Position numbers and translations under genes: made by a program. DNA of 64,000 nt. Source: Okapia johnstoni. Lineage: Eukaryota; Chordata; Mammalia; Artiodactyla; Giraffidae. The notes beneath the pieces are model-generated. The model did not search any database, was not told the origin of the DNA, and saw only the letters and a list, made by a program, of their open reading frames with translations. Positions 43,915 through 56,041 of this stretch are shown one piece after another. Where the stretch lies: the NCBI GenBank assembly GCA_024291935.2, contig CM044323.1, forward strand, positions 57,202,140 to 57,266,139, in the 5' to 3' direction. Position 1 is the stretch's first letter, and each line of letters begins with the position of its first letter.

Positions 43915-45665
43915 TCCTTGGGGATCCCCAGGGAATCCGACCTTGAAGGCCAGCAGGATTTGATTACAAGACTTCCACAGGATTGGGGGAAACAGAGACT
44001 ACAGTCTTGAAGGGAACAAACAAAACCTTGCATGCACCAAGACTCAGAGGAAAGGAGAAGTGACCCCACAGGAGACTGAACCTGATAGTGTTGGAGGGTC
44101 TCCTGTGGAGGTGTAGGTCAGCAGGGGCTCACCACAGGGATGGGGGCACTGGCAGAAACAGTCTAGGAAGGTCTCCCTCGGCATAAACCCTCTTGGAGGT
44201 CACCATTAACCCAAACATAGAGCCTGTAGACCCGAGAGCTGGGTCGCCTCAGGACAAAAAACTAGCAGGGAGGTAGCACAATACCACCCATCAGCAGATA
44301 ATTAGATTAAAGCTTTACTAAGCAAGACCCTGCCCACCAGAGCAAAACCCAGTTTTCCCCACCACCAGTCCCTCCCATCAGGAAGCTTACACAAGCCTTA
44401 GTCTCATCCATTAGAGGGCAGACAGAAGAAGCAAGAAGAACCATAGTGCCACGGTGACTAAAACAAAAGCCACATTACATAAAGTTAATCAGCATGAAAA
44501 AGCAGGAAGTTATGTCCCAGATGAAGGAAACAAGGTAAAATCCCAGAAACAATGAAATGAAATGGAGATAGGCAACTTTCCAGAAAAAGAATTCAGAATA
44601 ATGATAGTGTATATGATTCAGGATCTTGGAAAAAGAACAGAGGCAAAGACTGAGAAGATGCAAGACATGTTTACCAAAGACTTAAAAGAATTAAAGCACA
44701 AACAAACAGAGATGAATAATACACTAGAAGGAATCCATAGCAGAATAACTGAGGCAGAAAAATGGATAAATGACCTGGAGGGCAGAATGGTGGAAATCAC
44801 TGCCTCAGAACAGAATGTAGAAAAAGGAATAAAAAGAAATGAACACAGTCTAAGAGACCTCTGGGACAACATTAAACACACCAACATTTGCATTGTAGGG
44901 GTCCCAGAAGGAGAAGAGAAAGGACCTGAGAAAATATTTGAAGAGATAATAGCTGAAAATTTCCCAAACATGGGAAAGGAAATAGTCAACAAAGTCCAGG
45001 AAGCACAGGGAGTGGCAGGAAGGATAAACCCAAAGAGGAACACACGAAGATACATAGTAATCAAACTGACAAAAATTAAAGACAGAGATAAAATATTAAA
45101 AGCAACAAAGTATTAAAAGCAACATGGAAAAATGACAAATAATTTACAAGGGAATTCCTATCAAGCTATCAGCTGATTTCTCAACAGAAACTCTACAAGC
45201 CAGAAGGGAATGGCATGATATATTTGAAATGGTGAAAGAGAAGAACCTACAACCAAGGATATTCTACCTAGGAAGATTTCCTTCAGATTTGATGGAGAAA
45301 TCAAAAGCTATCCAGACAAGCAAAAGTAAAGAGAATTCAGCAACACCAAACCAGCTTTACAACAAATGCTAAAAGAACTTTTCTAGGCAGGAAACAAGAG
45401 AAGGAAAATACTTACCTATAGAAAATAAACCCCAAACAGTTAAGAAAGTGGTAAGAGGATCATATGTATCAATAATTACCTTAAGTGTAAATGGATTAAA
45501 TGCACCAACCGAAAGACAGACTGGCTGTGCAGATGAAAACATGCACATGTATGCACTTCTACTTACATCACTCTGCTTGACCCCCCAAGTTGTATGTAAT
45601 TATTTTACATCGTTAGGTTAATCATGTTCCCATTATGGCTTGCAATTGTAATAAATAAATAAATA
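43915..45665 (+). mobile_element. L1 LINE reduced to 5' UTR, ORF1 and 3' end (half-L1 structure)
   Basis: 43915-44560 is the L1 5' UTR, 44562-45380 the ORF1 region, 45381-45529 the inter-ORF and first bases of ORF2 ('gtgtaaatggattaaatgca'). At 45529/45530, right after 'gacagactggctg', it jumps to an L1-type 3' terminal part ending 'attgtaataaataaataaat'. Almost all of ORF2 is missing. Confidence 0.78.
44562..45116 (+). pseudogene. L1 ORF1p remnant
   Basis: A 184-codon frame that begins inside ORF1. Residues 10-100 are a heptad-rich coiled coil (EGIHSRITEAEKWINDLEGR), followed by the RRM start (HTNICIVGVPEGEEKGPEKI) at about 107-126 and the C-terminal domain start (KRNTRRYIVIKLTKIKDRDK) near 160-180. 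A stop (TAA at 45114-45116) cuts it short of the usual ~340 residues; frameshifted ORF1 sequence continues to about 45380. The product would be an RNA chaperone that trimerises on L1 RNA; this copy is dead. Confidence 0.88.
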
Positions 45666-45699
45666 GGTTCAAGCATCAAAGAAAAACATATTTTAAAAC

Positions 45700-46080
45700 T
45701 AAAGAAAAATAGTTTCAATGAATGAAAATACCCCTGTCTTATCAGAGAAATGGAATGTATATGAAAATTTAGGAGCTGAAATTAAAACCACTGAGATGAA
45801 AAATTCACCAAATGGGCTCAACAGAAAATGGACTCAACAGAACTGTGGGAAAATATAAATACATGTCAATGCAGTCCCAGAAAGAAAGGTTAGAAAGAAA
45901 CGAAATATTTAAGAAATGTGGCTAAAAAACAATATTAACTAAAAATTCCATATCCAATGAAACTGTTCTTTAAAAATAAAGGTGATAAAATAATGACATT
46001 TTTATATAAACAAAAACAGAGAATACATTGCCAGCAGAAAGTACACTAAATCTATAGAAAGTAATATAGGAATGAAGAAT
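45700..46080 (+). mobile_element. Old L1 ORF1 region
   Basis: 'gaactgtgggaaaatataaa', 'aaaaattccatatccaatga' and 'aactgttctttaaaaataaa' with 'ggtgataaaataatgacatt' fit the end of ORF1 of an old L1. It continues after the BOV-A2 insertion. Confidence 0.6.
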
Positions 46081-46160
46081 GTGTGTATATCTATATATTA
46101 TATATACACATTATATATACATACAGACATTATATATGCAAAAGTATAAATGTTATACAT
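46081..46160. repeat. AT-rich simple repeat
   Basis: Irregular TATATA/CATATA low-complexity DNA. Confidence 0.8.
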
Positions 46161-46430
46161 ATGCTGCTGCTAAGTCGCTTCAGTCGTGTCCGACTCTGCG
46201 ACCCCAGAGACGGCCGGACACCAGGCTCCCCCGTCCCTGAGATTCTCCAGGCAAGAACACTGGAGTGGGTTGCCATTTCCTTCTCCAATGCATGCAAGTG
46301 AAAAGTGAAAGTGAAGTCGCTCAGTCGTGTCTGACTCCTAGCGACCCCATGGACCGCAGCCCACCAGGCTCCTCCGTCCATGGGATTTTCCAGGCAAGAG
46401 GACTGGAGTGGGTTGCCATTGCCTTCTCCA
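46161..46430 (-). repeat. BOV-A2 dimeric SINE, young-looking
   Basis: Two successive reverse copies of the BovB-derived unit: 46161-46290 ('gctgctgctaagtcgcttca' to 'gccatttccttctccaatgc') and 46298-46430 ('gtgaaagtgaagtcgctcag' to 'ttgccattgccttctcca'). High CpG content suggests recent insertion. Flanked by TTATACAT (46153-46160) and TTATATAT (46431-46438). Confidence 0.9.
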
Positions 46431-47230
46431 TTATATATATAAACATATGTATATAAAATATGTTATATATTTTAAAATACAATTATTGTGTTGTATATTA
46501 AATATATGAAATAAATATATTAAATATAAATATATTAAATATATTAAAATACAATATATTTTAATAGATACACAGCTATTTAAAGCAAACATTATGACAC
46601 TGTATTTTTCTGTTTACAATGTATATAATTACATATAACAACAAAGCATTAAGGATAGGGCAGATAAATGGAAACATACTATTGCAAAGTTTCTAAACTA
46701 TATGAAATTATTAAACATTAGTTCTAAATATATTAGAATATCTTACATATGCAATTGCAATGAAATAATGCAAATAAATATAGCTCTAAAACCAATATGA
46801 AATGGAACACTAAAATATGTTTGGTTAACAAAAAAGAATGCAGGAAAGGAAAATTGAGGAACAAAAAATAAATGCATCAATAGAAAATAGTAGAACTACA
46901 TAAAAACCACACAATTATATTAAGCATAAATGGACTAAAAATTAATATCAAAAGGCAGAAATTGTTAGAATAGATTAAAGTAAGTAAAAGCCAAGTGTAT
47001 CCTGTTTATAAAAGACACAATTTAAATACAAAGCCACAAATAGGTTGAAAGAAAAAAGATGGAAGAAGACGTATCATACAGACCATAACAGCAACAATCT
47101 AGAGTGGTATTTATATCAGACAAAATATACCTCAAGACAAGGGTCAAGAGTGGGGAGAAGAGGGATACCTCATGATCAAAGGATTAATATTTCAGGATTA
47201 TGTAACAACTGCAAACGTATGTATAATAAA
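46431..47230 (+). mobile_element. Old L1 continuing, start of ORF2
   Basis: After an AT-rich low-complexity tract (46431-46570) the sequence 'taagcataaatggactaaaa', 'aaaagacacaatttaaatac' and 'tttatatcagacaaaatata' follows the first part of ORF2 in an old L1M-type element. Confidence 0.55.
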
Positions 47231-47352
47231 TAAACAGCAATAAGCAATAATAATTATTAGGAATTTAATCTTTTTCAAAATTTAGAAACTTTTTTCAAAA
47301 GTATTCAAGAGTATGTCAAAAGTATAAAAGATAAATATTGTGGTTGTGAAAG

Positions 47353-47550
47353 CTATGTATGCTTGTGCTCAGTCATGTCCTACTCTTTGTAAGCCATGGA
47401 CTGTAGCCCACCAGGCTCCTCTGTCCTTGGAATTTCCCAGGCAAGAATACTGGGGTGGCATTTCCTCCTTCAGGTAATCTTCCCAACCCACTCCTTTTGT
47501 GTCTCCTGTATTGGCAGGTGGGTTCTTTACCACTGGTGCCACCCAGGTTG
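47353..47550 (-). repeat. Bov-tA SINE
   Basis: 'gctcagtcatgtcctactct', 'agcccaccaggctcctctgt', 'gtattggcaggtgggttctt', 'taccactggtgccaccca': reverse Bov-tA. Confidence 0.88.
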
Positions 47551-47602
47551 TAAAAGGGCCCTATGTTATCTGAGCACAGATTCACCTGGTCATTTCAACA
47601 CA

Positions 47603-49366
47603 GTTCAGTTCAGCAGCTCAGGTGTGTCTGACTCTTTGAGACTCCACAGACTACAGCACCCAGGCTTCCCTGTCCATCACCAGCTCCCGGAGCTTGCTCA
47701 AACTCATGTCCATCGAGTTAGTGATGCCATCCAACCATCTCATCCTCTGTCATCTCCTTTTCCTGCCTTCAATCTTTCCCAGCATCAGGGTCTTTTCCAG
47801 TGAGTCAGTTCTTTGCATCAGGTGGCCAAAACATTGGAGCTTCAGCTTCAGCATCAATCCTTCCAGTGAATATTCAGGACTCATTTCCTATAGGATTGAC
47901 TGGTTTGATCTCCTTGCAGTCCAAGGAACTCTGAAGAGTCTTCTCCAACACCACAGTTCAAAAGCATCAATTCTTCGGCGCTCAGCTTTCTTTATAGTCC
48001 AACTCTCACATCCATACATGACTACTGGAAAAACCATAGCTTTGACTAGATGGACCTCTGTTGGCAAAGTAATGTCTCTGCTTTTAATATGCTGTCTAGG
48101 TTGGTCATAGCTTTTCTTCCAAAGAGCAAGTATCTTCTAATTTCATGGCTGCAGTCTCCTTCTACAGTGATTTTGGAGCCCAAGAAATTAAAGTCTGTCA
48201 CTGTTTCCATTGTTTCCCCATCTATTAGCCATGAAGTGATGGGATTGGATGCATGATCTTAGTTTTCTGAATGTTGAGCTTTAAGCCAACTTTTTCACTC
48301 TCCTCTTTCACTTTCATCAAGAGGCTCTTTAGTTCTTCGTTGCTCTCTGCAATAAGGGTGGTGTCATCTGTATTCCTGAGGTTATTGATATTTCTCTTGG
48401 CAATCTTGATTCCAGCTTGTGCTTCATCCAGCCCAGCATTTTGCATGATGTACTCTGCATATAAGTTAAATAAGCATGGTGACAATATAGAGCCTCGATG
48501 TACTTCTTTCCCAATTTTGAATCAGTCCGTTGTTCCATGTCCAGTTCTAACTGTTGCTTCTTGACCTGCATACAGAAGGCAGATAAAGTGGTCTGGTGTT
48601 CCCAATCTCTTGAAGAATTTTCCACAGTTTGTTGTGATCCACACAGTCAGAGGCTTTGGTGTCATCAGTAAAGCAGAAGTAGATGTTTTTCTGGAATTCT
48701 CTTGCTTTTTCTATGATCCAAAAGATGTTGGCAATTGGATCTCTGGTTCCCTTGCCTTTTTTAAATCCAGCTTGAACATCTGGAAGTTCTTGATTCACTT
48801 ACTGTTGAAGTCTGACTTGGAGAATTTTGAGTATTACTTTGCTAGCGTGTAAGATGAGTACAATTGTGCCATAGTCTGAACATTCTTTGGCTTTGCCTTT
48901 CTTTGGGATTGAGATGAAAACTGACCTTTTCCAGTCCTGTGGCCACTGCTGAGTTTTCCAGATTTGCTGACATAGTGAGTGCAGCACTTTCACAGCATCA
49001 TTTTTAGGCTTTGAAATAGCTCAACTGGAATTCCATCACCTCCACTAGCTTTGTTTGTAGTGATGCTTCCTAAGGTCCACTTGACTTCACATTCTAGGAT
49101 GTCTGGCTCTAGGTGAGTGATCACACCATCGTGGTTATCTGGGTTATTTTTTTGTATAGCTTTTTTTGGTATAGTTCTTCTGTGTATTCTTGCCACCTCT
49201 TTTTAGTATCTTCTGCTTCTGTTAGGTCCGTACCTTTTCTGTCCTTTATTGTGCCAATTTTTGCATGAAATGTTCCCTTGGTATCTCTAACTTTCTTAAA
49301 GAGCTCTCTAGTGTTTCCCATTCTATTGTTTTCCTCTTTCCCATTTTATTGTTTCCTATTGTTTTC
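47603..49366 (-). mobile_element. BovB LINE, 1.76 kb, exact 12-bp TSD
   Basis: 5'-truncated BovB on the minus strand, from the linker (49121-49321) through RT fingers (48799-48993), palm (48225-48485, 48547-48798) and C-terminus to the 3' end at 47603 ('gttcagttcag'). At least four frame breaks. CATTTCAACACA occurs identically at 47591-47602 and 49367-49378, fixing both ends. Confidence 0.95.
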
Positions 49367-49379
49367 CATTTCAACACAA

Positions 49380-51539
49380 GGAAAATTCAACCTGTCTGTG
49401 TAATGATTTATAGTAAAAAAAAATTCCTGGGCTTCTCTTTCTTACTTATAAATCTATCACATTTTATATACTTTTTCAGTGTTTTTAAATTTTGTTTCTC
49501 CTTAAAAGTTGTTATTTATAGATATTTGAAAGCTAGGAAATATAGTTCATTTCTTTCATCTTTCTGATTTTCTTTCATGCTCTGCTACAACCAGCCAATT
49601 CTTACTTAAGACAAAATTATTCTCTCCTTTTACTTGATAAACAAAAACATATCCACTATCTTACATATGTAGCTCATGTTCGTCAGACTCTTTATTTTAC
49701 ATTCCTTTTAAAAAAAGCATTAATATTAATAAAACTGAAAGATTTTTGTGTAGCCCTTTTATTGACATATTAACTGATGCCTACTTTATTATATAGAGAA
49801 GAGTATAGGTATATGAAGTTTGTATTGTCTAAGTATTTAAATGTCATTTACCAATGAAAAATTAATATCAATACAAGATCTTAAAGTTAAGTAAGAATAT
49901 GAAGATTATAGGCTTGATTTGCACATGAAGTTCTTGTAATTTGTAGCATTAAATTTCACTAGCATAAAACTTGAAAAGACATTTATTATTATAACCTTAT
50001 TTAATTAAACATTGTTTTGTAATATTAAATTATTTCTGCAAACAATAATTTTTACTTAAAGCCAATATAGAAAATTTGGAAAATTTTAATCATGAGGAAA
50101 CAAACTCTACCTGATGCAAACCTAGAATACTGTACTTACATTATTTTTATAAGGTGGTAAAAACAAGGAAAAGACATAGGGTTTGTTTTAAACTAAATAT
50201 ATTAGATCAGTCTAATTTGTCCAAAGCATCTTGATAAGACTGTAACTTTTTCTAATAAAATTCAAACATATGAATTCATAAACAAAATTTTCAATGTTCT
50301 TTAAATCATGTTGAAATGCTCTGAATATCTCCCTTTTTTATTTTGCAACCAAGTACGTAACCAAGTTCATTAACTCATAGGTAAACTTTTTATTATTTTT
50401 CAGAGCTATAGTAAAACAGCTCCATAGAATAGCCAAAATATACCAAATATCAGGATTTAAATTTTTCCCTTTGAGAAACTCTTTTTTGAGTTTTTTTTCA
50501 AACTTACATGAGTATTTCATGTATTATTTTTTCACCCTAAAGTTAATAGGAACAGAAGTTACCCCAATAGGTTTTAAGAGACCTTTAATTGGATTTACTA
50601 CAATTTTATATTAGATGTGTTTATACGGATTAAATGTTCTTAGAGTTGAACATAACAGACAATTTTTAAAAGACTATTTGATCTCCAAAGTTTCTTGAGG
50701 GAGCAGGAGAAAGAGAGGGAAAAGGATAAAAAAGGGGGAGTGAGAGAAAGCTGGCTACAAATAGATATGGAAGGTACTACAGATCATCAAAGAAGGCTTG
50801 GATGCAGGAAAATATATTTTCACACACATATATACACCCACACATGGTGGGGTGTGTAGGGAGTGAAAGAGAGAGGAGACTGAAGTTACAGCTGATTTAA
50901 ACAACTCAGGACCTTGATAATTCTATGAGGACCATATGAATAAAAGATGATACTTACTATTTCCCAAAGGAGGGTCACTTTTATATTAAAATGATACATC
51001 TTTTAGTTAGACAAAGTAGAGAATTTCCTCAGAGGGGTTTCTTCCCTTTTGTTTTAAGGCACCCATTTCATTTTTGGGTCTTCTGAGAAGCAGGAAGCAA
51101 AACTTACTTAAATGTAAAAATATTTATTGGGAGACAAGTCATTAAAGGGAGAGCAGGCATGGACAAGGTGACACATGTTAAGGTAGGAAGGGAAGGTGGA
51201 AAAATTGGGTTTAATATGCTTCATCCACAGTACAACTCTAAGAAAGGGTCAGCCAGACAATGAGGGTGTTCCAGAGCAAAGATTGCCTGTTAGAGAAGTC
51301 CTTGTTGGGCAGGAATTTCCCAGATATCGTACCTCTGCAGTTCTAAGTTATTGGTTAAAAGCTACCTAGGGAATGTATTAGTCCTTGAAAGTGGGGAAGG
51401 TCAGTTGATTGCATTCCTTTCAGAAGTTCTCTCTTAGAGGGAGATCTGAGCAGCTCACTCTCATGTCTGCTGCAGAACCTTCAAGTGAATAGTTTTGGTT
51501 GCCAATGTGATTACAATTGTCCTTGGGAACTTAAGACAT
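49380..51539. other. AT-rich unassigned stretch
   Basis: 2.1 kb, very AT-rich to about 50680, then a purine-rich block (50695-50760). 51080-51330 may be an old repeat ('aaaaatatttattgggagac'), unnamed. No credible gene. Confidence 0.4.
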
Positions 51540-52805
51540 TTTGTCTTAACAAAATGAAAAGACAACCTACAGACTGGGAGAAAATATTTATAAACGATAT
51601 GACCGACAAAGGATTGTGTGAAAGTCATTCAGTTGTGTCCAACTCTTTGTGACTCCATGGACTGTAGCCTGCCAGGCTCCTCTATCCATGGGAATTCTCC
51701 AGGCCAGACTACTAGAGTGGGTAGCCATTCCCTTCTCCAGGGGATCTTCCCAACCCAGGGATTAGTCATCAAAATCTACAAATAGCTCATGAGGTACTGC
51801 ATCATGAAAACAAACAACCCAATCAAAAAATGGGCTGAAGACCTAAATAGACATTTCTCCAAAGAAAATATACAAGTAGCCAAGAGGCACATGAAAAGAT
51901 GTTCAACATTGCTGACTACTAGAGAAATGCAAATCAAAACTACAATGAGATAACACCTTATACCAGTCAAAATGGCTATCATCAAAAAATCCACAAACAA
52001 CAAATGCTGGAGAGGGTGTGGAGAGAAGGAACTCTCCTATACTTTTGACGGGAATGCAACTTGGCACAACCACTATGGAAAACAATATGGAGGTTCCTTA
52101 AAAAACCAAAAAGAGAGGTACCATAGGTACCAAGGTACCACCTTGGGCATATATCTGGAGAAAAACATGATCCAAAAGGATACATGCACTTCAATGTTTC
52201 ATTGAAGCACTGTTTACGATATCCAAGACATGGAAGCAACCTAAATGACCATCGATAGAGGAATGGATAAAGAAGATGTAGTACATATGTACAATGGAAC
52301 ATTACTCATTCATCAAAAAAGAATGAAATAATGCCATTTGCAGCAACGTAGATGGACCTAGAGACTGTCATACTGAGTGAAGTAAGTCAAACAGAGAAAC
52401 AGAAACATTATGTGACATCCCTTGTATGTGGAATCTAGAAAGACATGATACAAATGAATTTATTTACAAAACAGAAACACAGTCACAGACTTAGAGAACA
52501 AATTTATGGTTGCTGGGAGAAGGATAGGGGGAATGGATTGCTAGGGAATTTGAGATGGATGGGTATACACTACTATGTTTATAAGCATCTTGGAACATTT
52601 GTCTAAGATGGATGGTCAGCAGGGACCTATTGTGTAGCACAGGGAACTCTGCTCAACGTTATGTGGCAGCCTAGAGGGGAAAGGAGTTTGGGACAGAGAG
52701 GATACAGGTATATGTGTGGCTGAGTCCCTTTGCTGTGTACCTGAAACTATTACAACATTGTTAATCGGCTATACAATAATACAAAATAAAAAATTTTAAA
52801 AATTC
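51540..52805 (+). mobile_element. L1 LINE, ORF2 end and 3' UTR
   Basis: 'agactgggagaaaatattta', 'gaagacctaaatagacattt', 'atcaaaactacaatgagata', 'ggagagggtgtggagagaag' and 'gtgtacctgaaactattaca' follow artiodactyl L1 ORF2 end to 3' end (terminal A-rich run 52785-52800). Split by a SINE at 51616-51758. Frame broken. Confidence 0.9.
51616..51758 (-). repeat. Bov-tA SINE, 5'-truncated, inside L1
   Basis: 'gtcattcagttgtgtccaac', 'agcctgccaggctcctctat', 'aggggatcttcccaaccca'. The flanking L1 reads through as 'acaaaggatta'; short repeat GGATT at 51611-51615 and 51759-51763. Confidence 0.85.
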
Positions 52806-52823
52806 TTCACTTAGTACTGCTTT

Positions 52824-53007
52824 GGACTTCCCTTGTGACTCAGCTGGTAAAGAATCTGCCTGCAGTGCTGGAGACCTGGTTTCAATCTGTGAGTTGGGAA
52901 GATCCCCTGGAGAAGGGAAAGCTACCCACTCCAATATGCTGGCGTAGAGAAGTCCATGGACTGTATAGTCCATGGGTTTGCAAAAAGTCAGACACGACTG
53001 AATGACT
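52824..53007 (+). repeat. Bov-tA SINE with 18-bp TSD
   Basis: 'ggacttcccttgtgactcag', 'ctggtaaagaatctgcctgc', 'gagttgggaagatcccctgg', 'gtcagacacgactgaatgac'. TTCACTTAGTACTGCTTT is found identically at 52806-52823 and 53008-53025. Confidence 0.95.
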
Positions 53008-53039
53008 TTCACTTAGTACTGCTTTAGCTTTATCTCATA

Positions 53040-53498
53040 AGCTTGATCTATAGTTTCTAAGCTATTATTTAATTATAAATGGGTTTAAAATCACATTTTT
53101 GTTATTATCTTTTTTACCAAGGAGTGATTTATAAGAATTTTTGTACATTTCCAGATGTATTTCCTTTTGGTAAACTGTCTTATGCTATTGATTTCTAACT
53201 AAATTGCATTGTGGCTAACAATGTGGTTAAATGATAATGATTTTTGAAATTTGTTGTGACACTTTATTGCTGTTGTTCAGTTGCTAAGTTGTGTCCACCT
53301 CTTTGCAATCCCATGGACTGTAGCCTGTTAGGCTCCTGTATGGTGAATATTTAAATATTCCAAGTGTTACTGAAAAGAATGGATGTTCTAATTGTTGTGT
53401 GCAGGGCTCCATATATGTCTAATGTTAATCTTATTAACTGTAAAGTTTGTATCTTTCATGTATTTACAGATATTTTAATTTTCTTGGCTTGTCTTTAA
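53040..53498 (-). mobile_element. Old L1 ORF2 (minus), left half of host element
   Basis: 'ttgcattgtggctaacaatg', 'aagaatggatgttctaattg' and 'atatatgtctaatgttaatc' are the reverse complement of the central part of L1 ORF2. It resumes at 56042 after a plus-strand L1. It holds a small Bov-tA scrap at 53268-53340. Confidence 0.7.
53268..53340 (-). repeat. Bov-tA / BovB 3' scrap
   Basis: 'tgctgttgttcagttgctaa' with 'atcccatggactgtagcctg' is a 73-base piece of a Bov-tA or BovB end. Confidence 0.75.
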
Positions 53499-55346
53499 TT
53501 AATAGATGACACAATAAAGGCCATATATGATAAACCTACAAGTAGCATCATTCTTAATGGTCAGAAGCTGAAAGTATTTCCTCTAAGATCAGAAACAAGA
53601 CAAGGATGCCCACTTTTACCACTTTTATTCTACATGGTACTAGAAGTCCTAGCCACAGCAATCAGACAAAAATAAAAAATGAAAAGAATCCAAATTGGAA
53701 AGGACGGATAAAAATTGTTACCATGTGCAGATAACATTGATACTACATATAAAAAGTCCTAAAGATACCACCAAGAAACATTAGAACTAGTAAATGAATT
53801 CCGTAAAGTTGCAGGATATAAAATTGATACATGGAAATCTGTTACTCTTCTATCACTAACAACAAACTATCAGAAAGAGAAATTAAGGAAACAATCCTAT
53901 ACTTTTCTATGCACTAACAACAAACCGTCAGAAAGAGAAATTAAGGAAACAATCCTATGTATAATTGCTTCAAAAAGAATAAAATACCTAGGAATAAATC
54001 TATTCGAGGAGGTAAAAGCCTGTACTCAGAAAACTTTAAGATATTGACGAAAGAAACTGAAGGTGATATGAACAAATTGAAAAATATACTACGCTCATGA
54101 TTGGAAGAATAGATATTGTTAAAATGACCATACTCTCCAAGGCAATCTACAGATTCAACGCAACCTCTATCAAAATACCAATGGCATTTTTTCATAGAAT
54201 TAGAACAAAAAATTCTAAAACTTATATGAAAACACAAAGGACCGTGAAGAGCAAAAACAATCTTGAGAAAGAAGAACAAATCTGGGGGTATTCTTATTTC
54301 CTGGTTTCAGACTATATTACAAAGCTATAGTAATCAAAACAATATACTAATGCACAAAAGCAGACACATGGATCAATGGATCAGAGTAGCAAACCCCCAA
54401 ATAGATCCATGTTTATATGGTCAATTAATCTACAACATAAGGGACAAGAATATACAATGGGGAAAAGAGTCTTTTAGTAAGTGGTATTGGGAAAGCTGAA
54501 CAACAACATTCAAAGGAATCAAATTGGACTACTTTTTCATACCATATAAAAAATATAAAGTAAGCTCAAAATGGATTAGTTAAGTATAAAACCTGAAACC
54601 ATAAAATTCCTAGAAGAAAACATAGTCAGTACACTCTTTGACATCTTTCGTCTTAGCACTATTTTTTTTAAATCTGTTTCATCAGCCAAGGCAAACAAAA
54701 GCAAGAATAAACACATGAGACTACATGATACCAAAAAGCTTTTGCACAGCAAAGGAAACATGAAAAGGCCATCTGCTGAAGAGGAAAAGATATTTGCAAA
54801 CAATGTATCTGATAAAGCTCAATATTCAAAGAGCTCATATAACTCAAAGGTTTAAAAATCTGATTAAAAAGTAGGCAGAGGACATGAATAGACATTTTTT
54901 TCCATGGAAGATATACAGATGGCCAATAGACACATGAAAAGATAATCTCTATCATTAGTCATCAGGAAAGTGCTAATCAAAATCACAATGAGATATCAGC
55001 TCACATCTGTCAGAATGGCTATTATCAAAAAGACAACAACTAACAAGTGTTGGTGAGGATGTGGAGAAAAAGGAACACTCATGCACTCTTGGTAGTAACC
55101 TAAATTGGTACAGTCGCTATAGAAAATGGTGCTTGTTCCAAAATTAAAAATAAAGCTGCCATAAGATCCAGAAATTCTACTTCTGGGTATTTTTCAAAAA
55201 CAAGCAAACAAACAAAAACACTAATTTTAAATGGTGTGTATCCCCTATGATCACTGCAGTGACATTTACAGTAGGGAAGATGAAGATATGGAAGCAATCT
55301 AAGTGTTCATTGATAGATTAATGGATAAAGAAGATGTGATATATGT

Positions 55347-55394
55347 ATGTACATATACATATATATATGAATGTACATATACATATATATATGA
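55347..55394. repeat. Perfect tandem duplication of 24 bases
   Basis: The AT-rich unit starting ATGTACATATACATATATAT occurs twice head to tail (55347-55370, 55371-55394) in L1 sequence. Confidence 0.95.
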
Positions 55395-55468
55395 ATATTT
55401 GATGGAATACTACTCATCTATAAAAAAGAATGAAATCTTGCTATTTGTGACAACATGCATGAACATAG

Positions 55469-55602
55469 TCTGGAGAAGGAAATGGCAACCCACTCCAGTA
55501 TTCTTGCCTAGAGAATCCTGTGGACAGAGGAGCCTGGTGGGCTGCTGTCCACGGGGTTGCACAGTCGGACACGACTGAAGCAACTTAGCAGCAGCAGCAG
55601 CA
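55469..55602 (+). repeat. Bov-tA SINE, 5'-truncated, (AGC)n tail, TSD
   Basis: 'aatggcaacccactccagta' to 'cggacacgactgaagcaact' then six AGC units. Flanked by GCATGAACATAG (55457-55468) and GCATGAACCTAG (55603-55614). Confidence 0.92.
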
Positions 55603-56041
55603 GCATGAACCTAGAGGGTGTTATGCTAAATGAATAAGTCACACAGAGGAAGACAAATACCATATGTTTTCACTTATAGGTGGAATCTAAAAATCAAAAT
55701 AACTGAACAAACATAACAAAACAGAAATAGACTTCTTATAGATACAGAGAAAAACTGGTGGTTGTTAGAGGCAGTGGGTGAGGAGATGAGTAAAACAGGT
55801 AAGGGAGATAAAGGAGTGCAAACTTCCAGTTACAAAATAAATGTCGCTGGGATGAAATGTACAGTAGGAGGAGTGTAGTCAATAACATTGTAATACTTTT
55901 ATATGGTGACAAATGGTAATGACTTATTATGGCAATTATTTTTTAATGTACAGAAATATCAACTCACTATGTTATACACATGGAACTGACATAGTGTTAT
56001 AGGTCAAATAGACTTCAATTTTTTAAAAAGGTTGATAGATG

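Larger units (their letters stand above)
53509..56031 (+). mobile_element. L1 LINE, RT to 3' end, nested in older L1
   Basis: Plus-strand L1 from the RT domain ('agacaaggatgcccactttt') via 'gccatactctccaaggcaat'-type and 'cagaatggctattatcaaaa' blocks to its 3' UTR and A-rich end near 56025. All frames broken. TTAATAGATG (53499-53508) and TTGATAGATG (56032-56041) form a probable TSD, with minus-strand L1 on both sides. It carries a 58-base tandem duplication (53854-53969) and a Bov-tA (55469-55602). Confidence 0.88.

Noticed and set aside
44562..45116. 184-codon coiled-coil protein as a new gene
   Set aside because: It is L1 ORF1p, cut short by a stop, inside an L1 copy.
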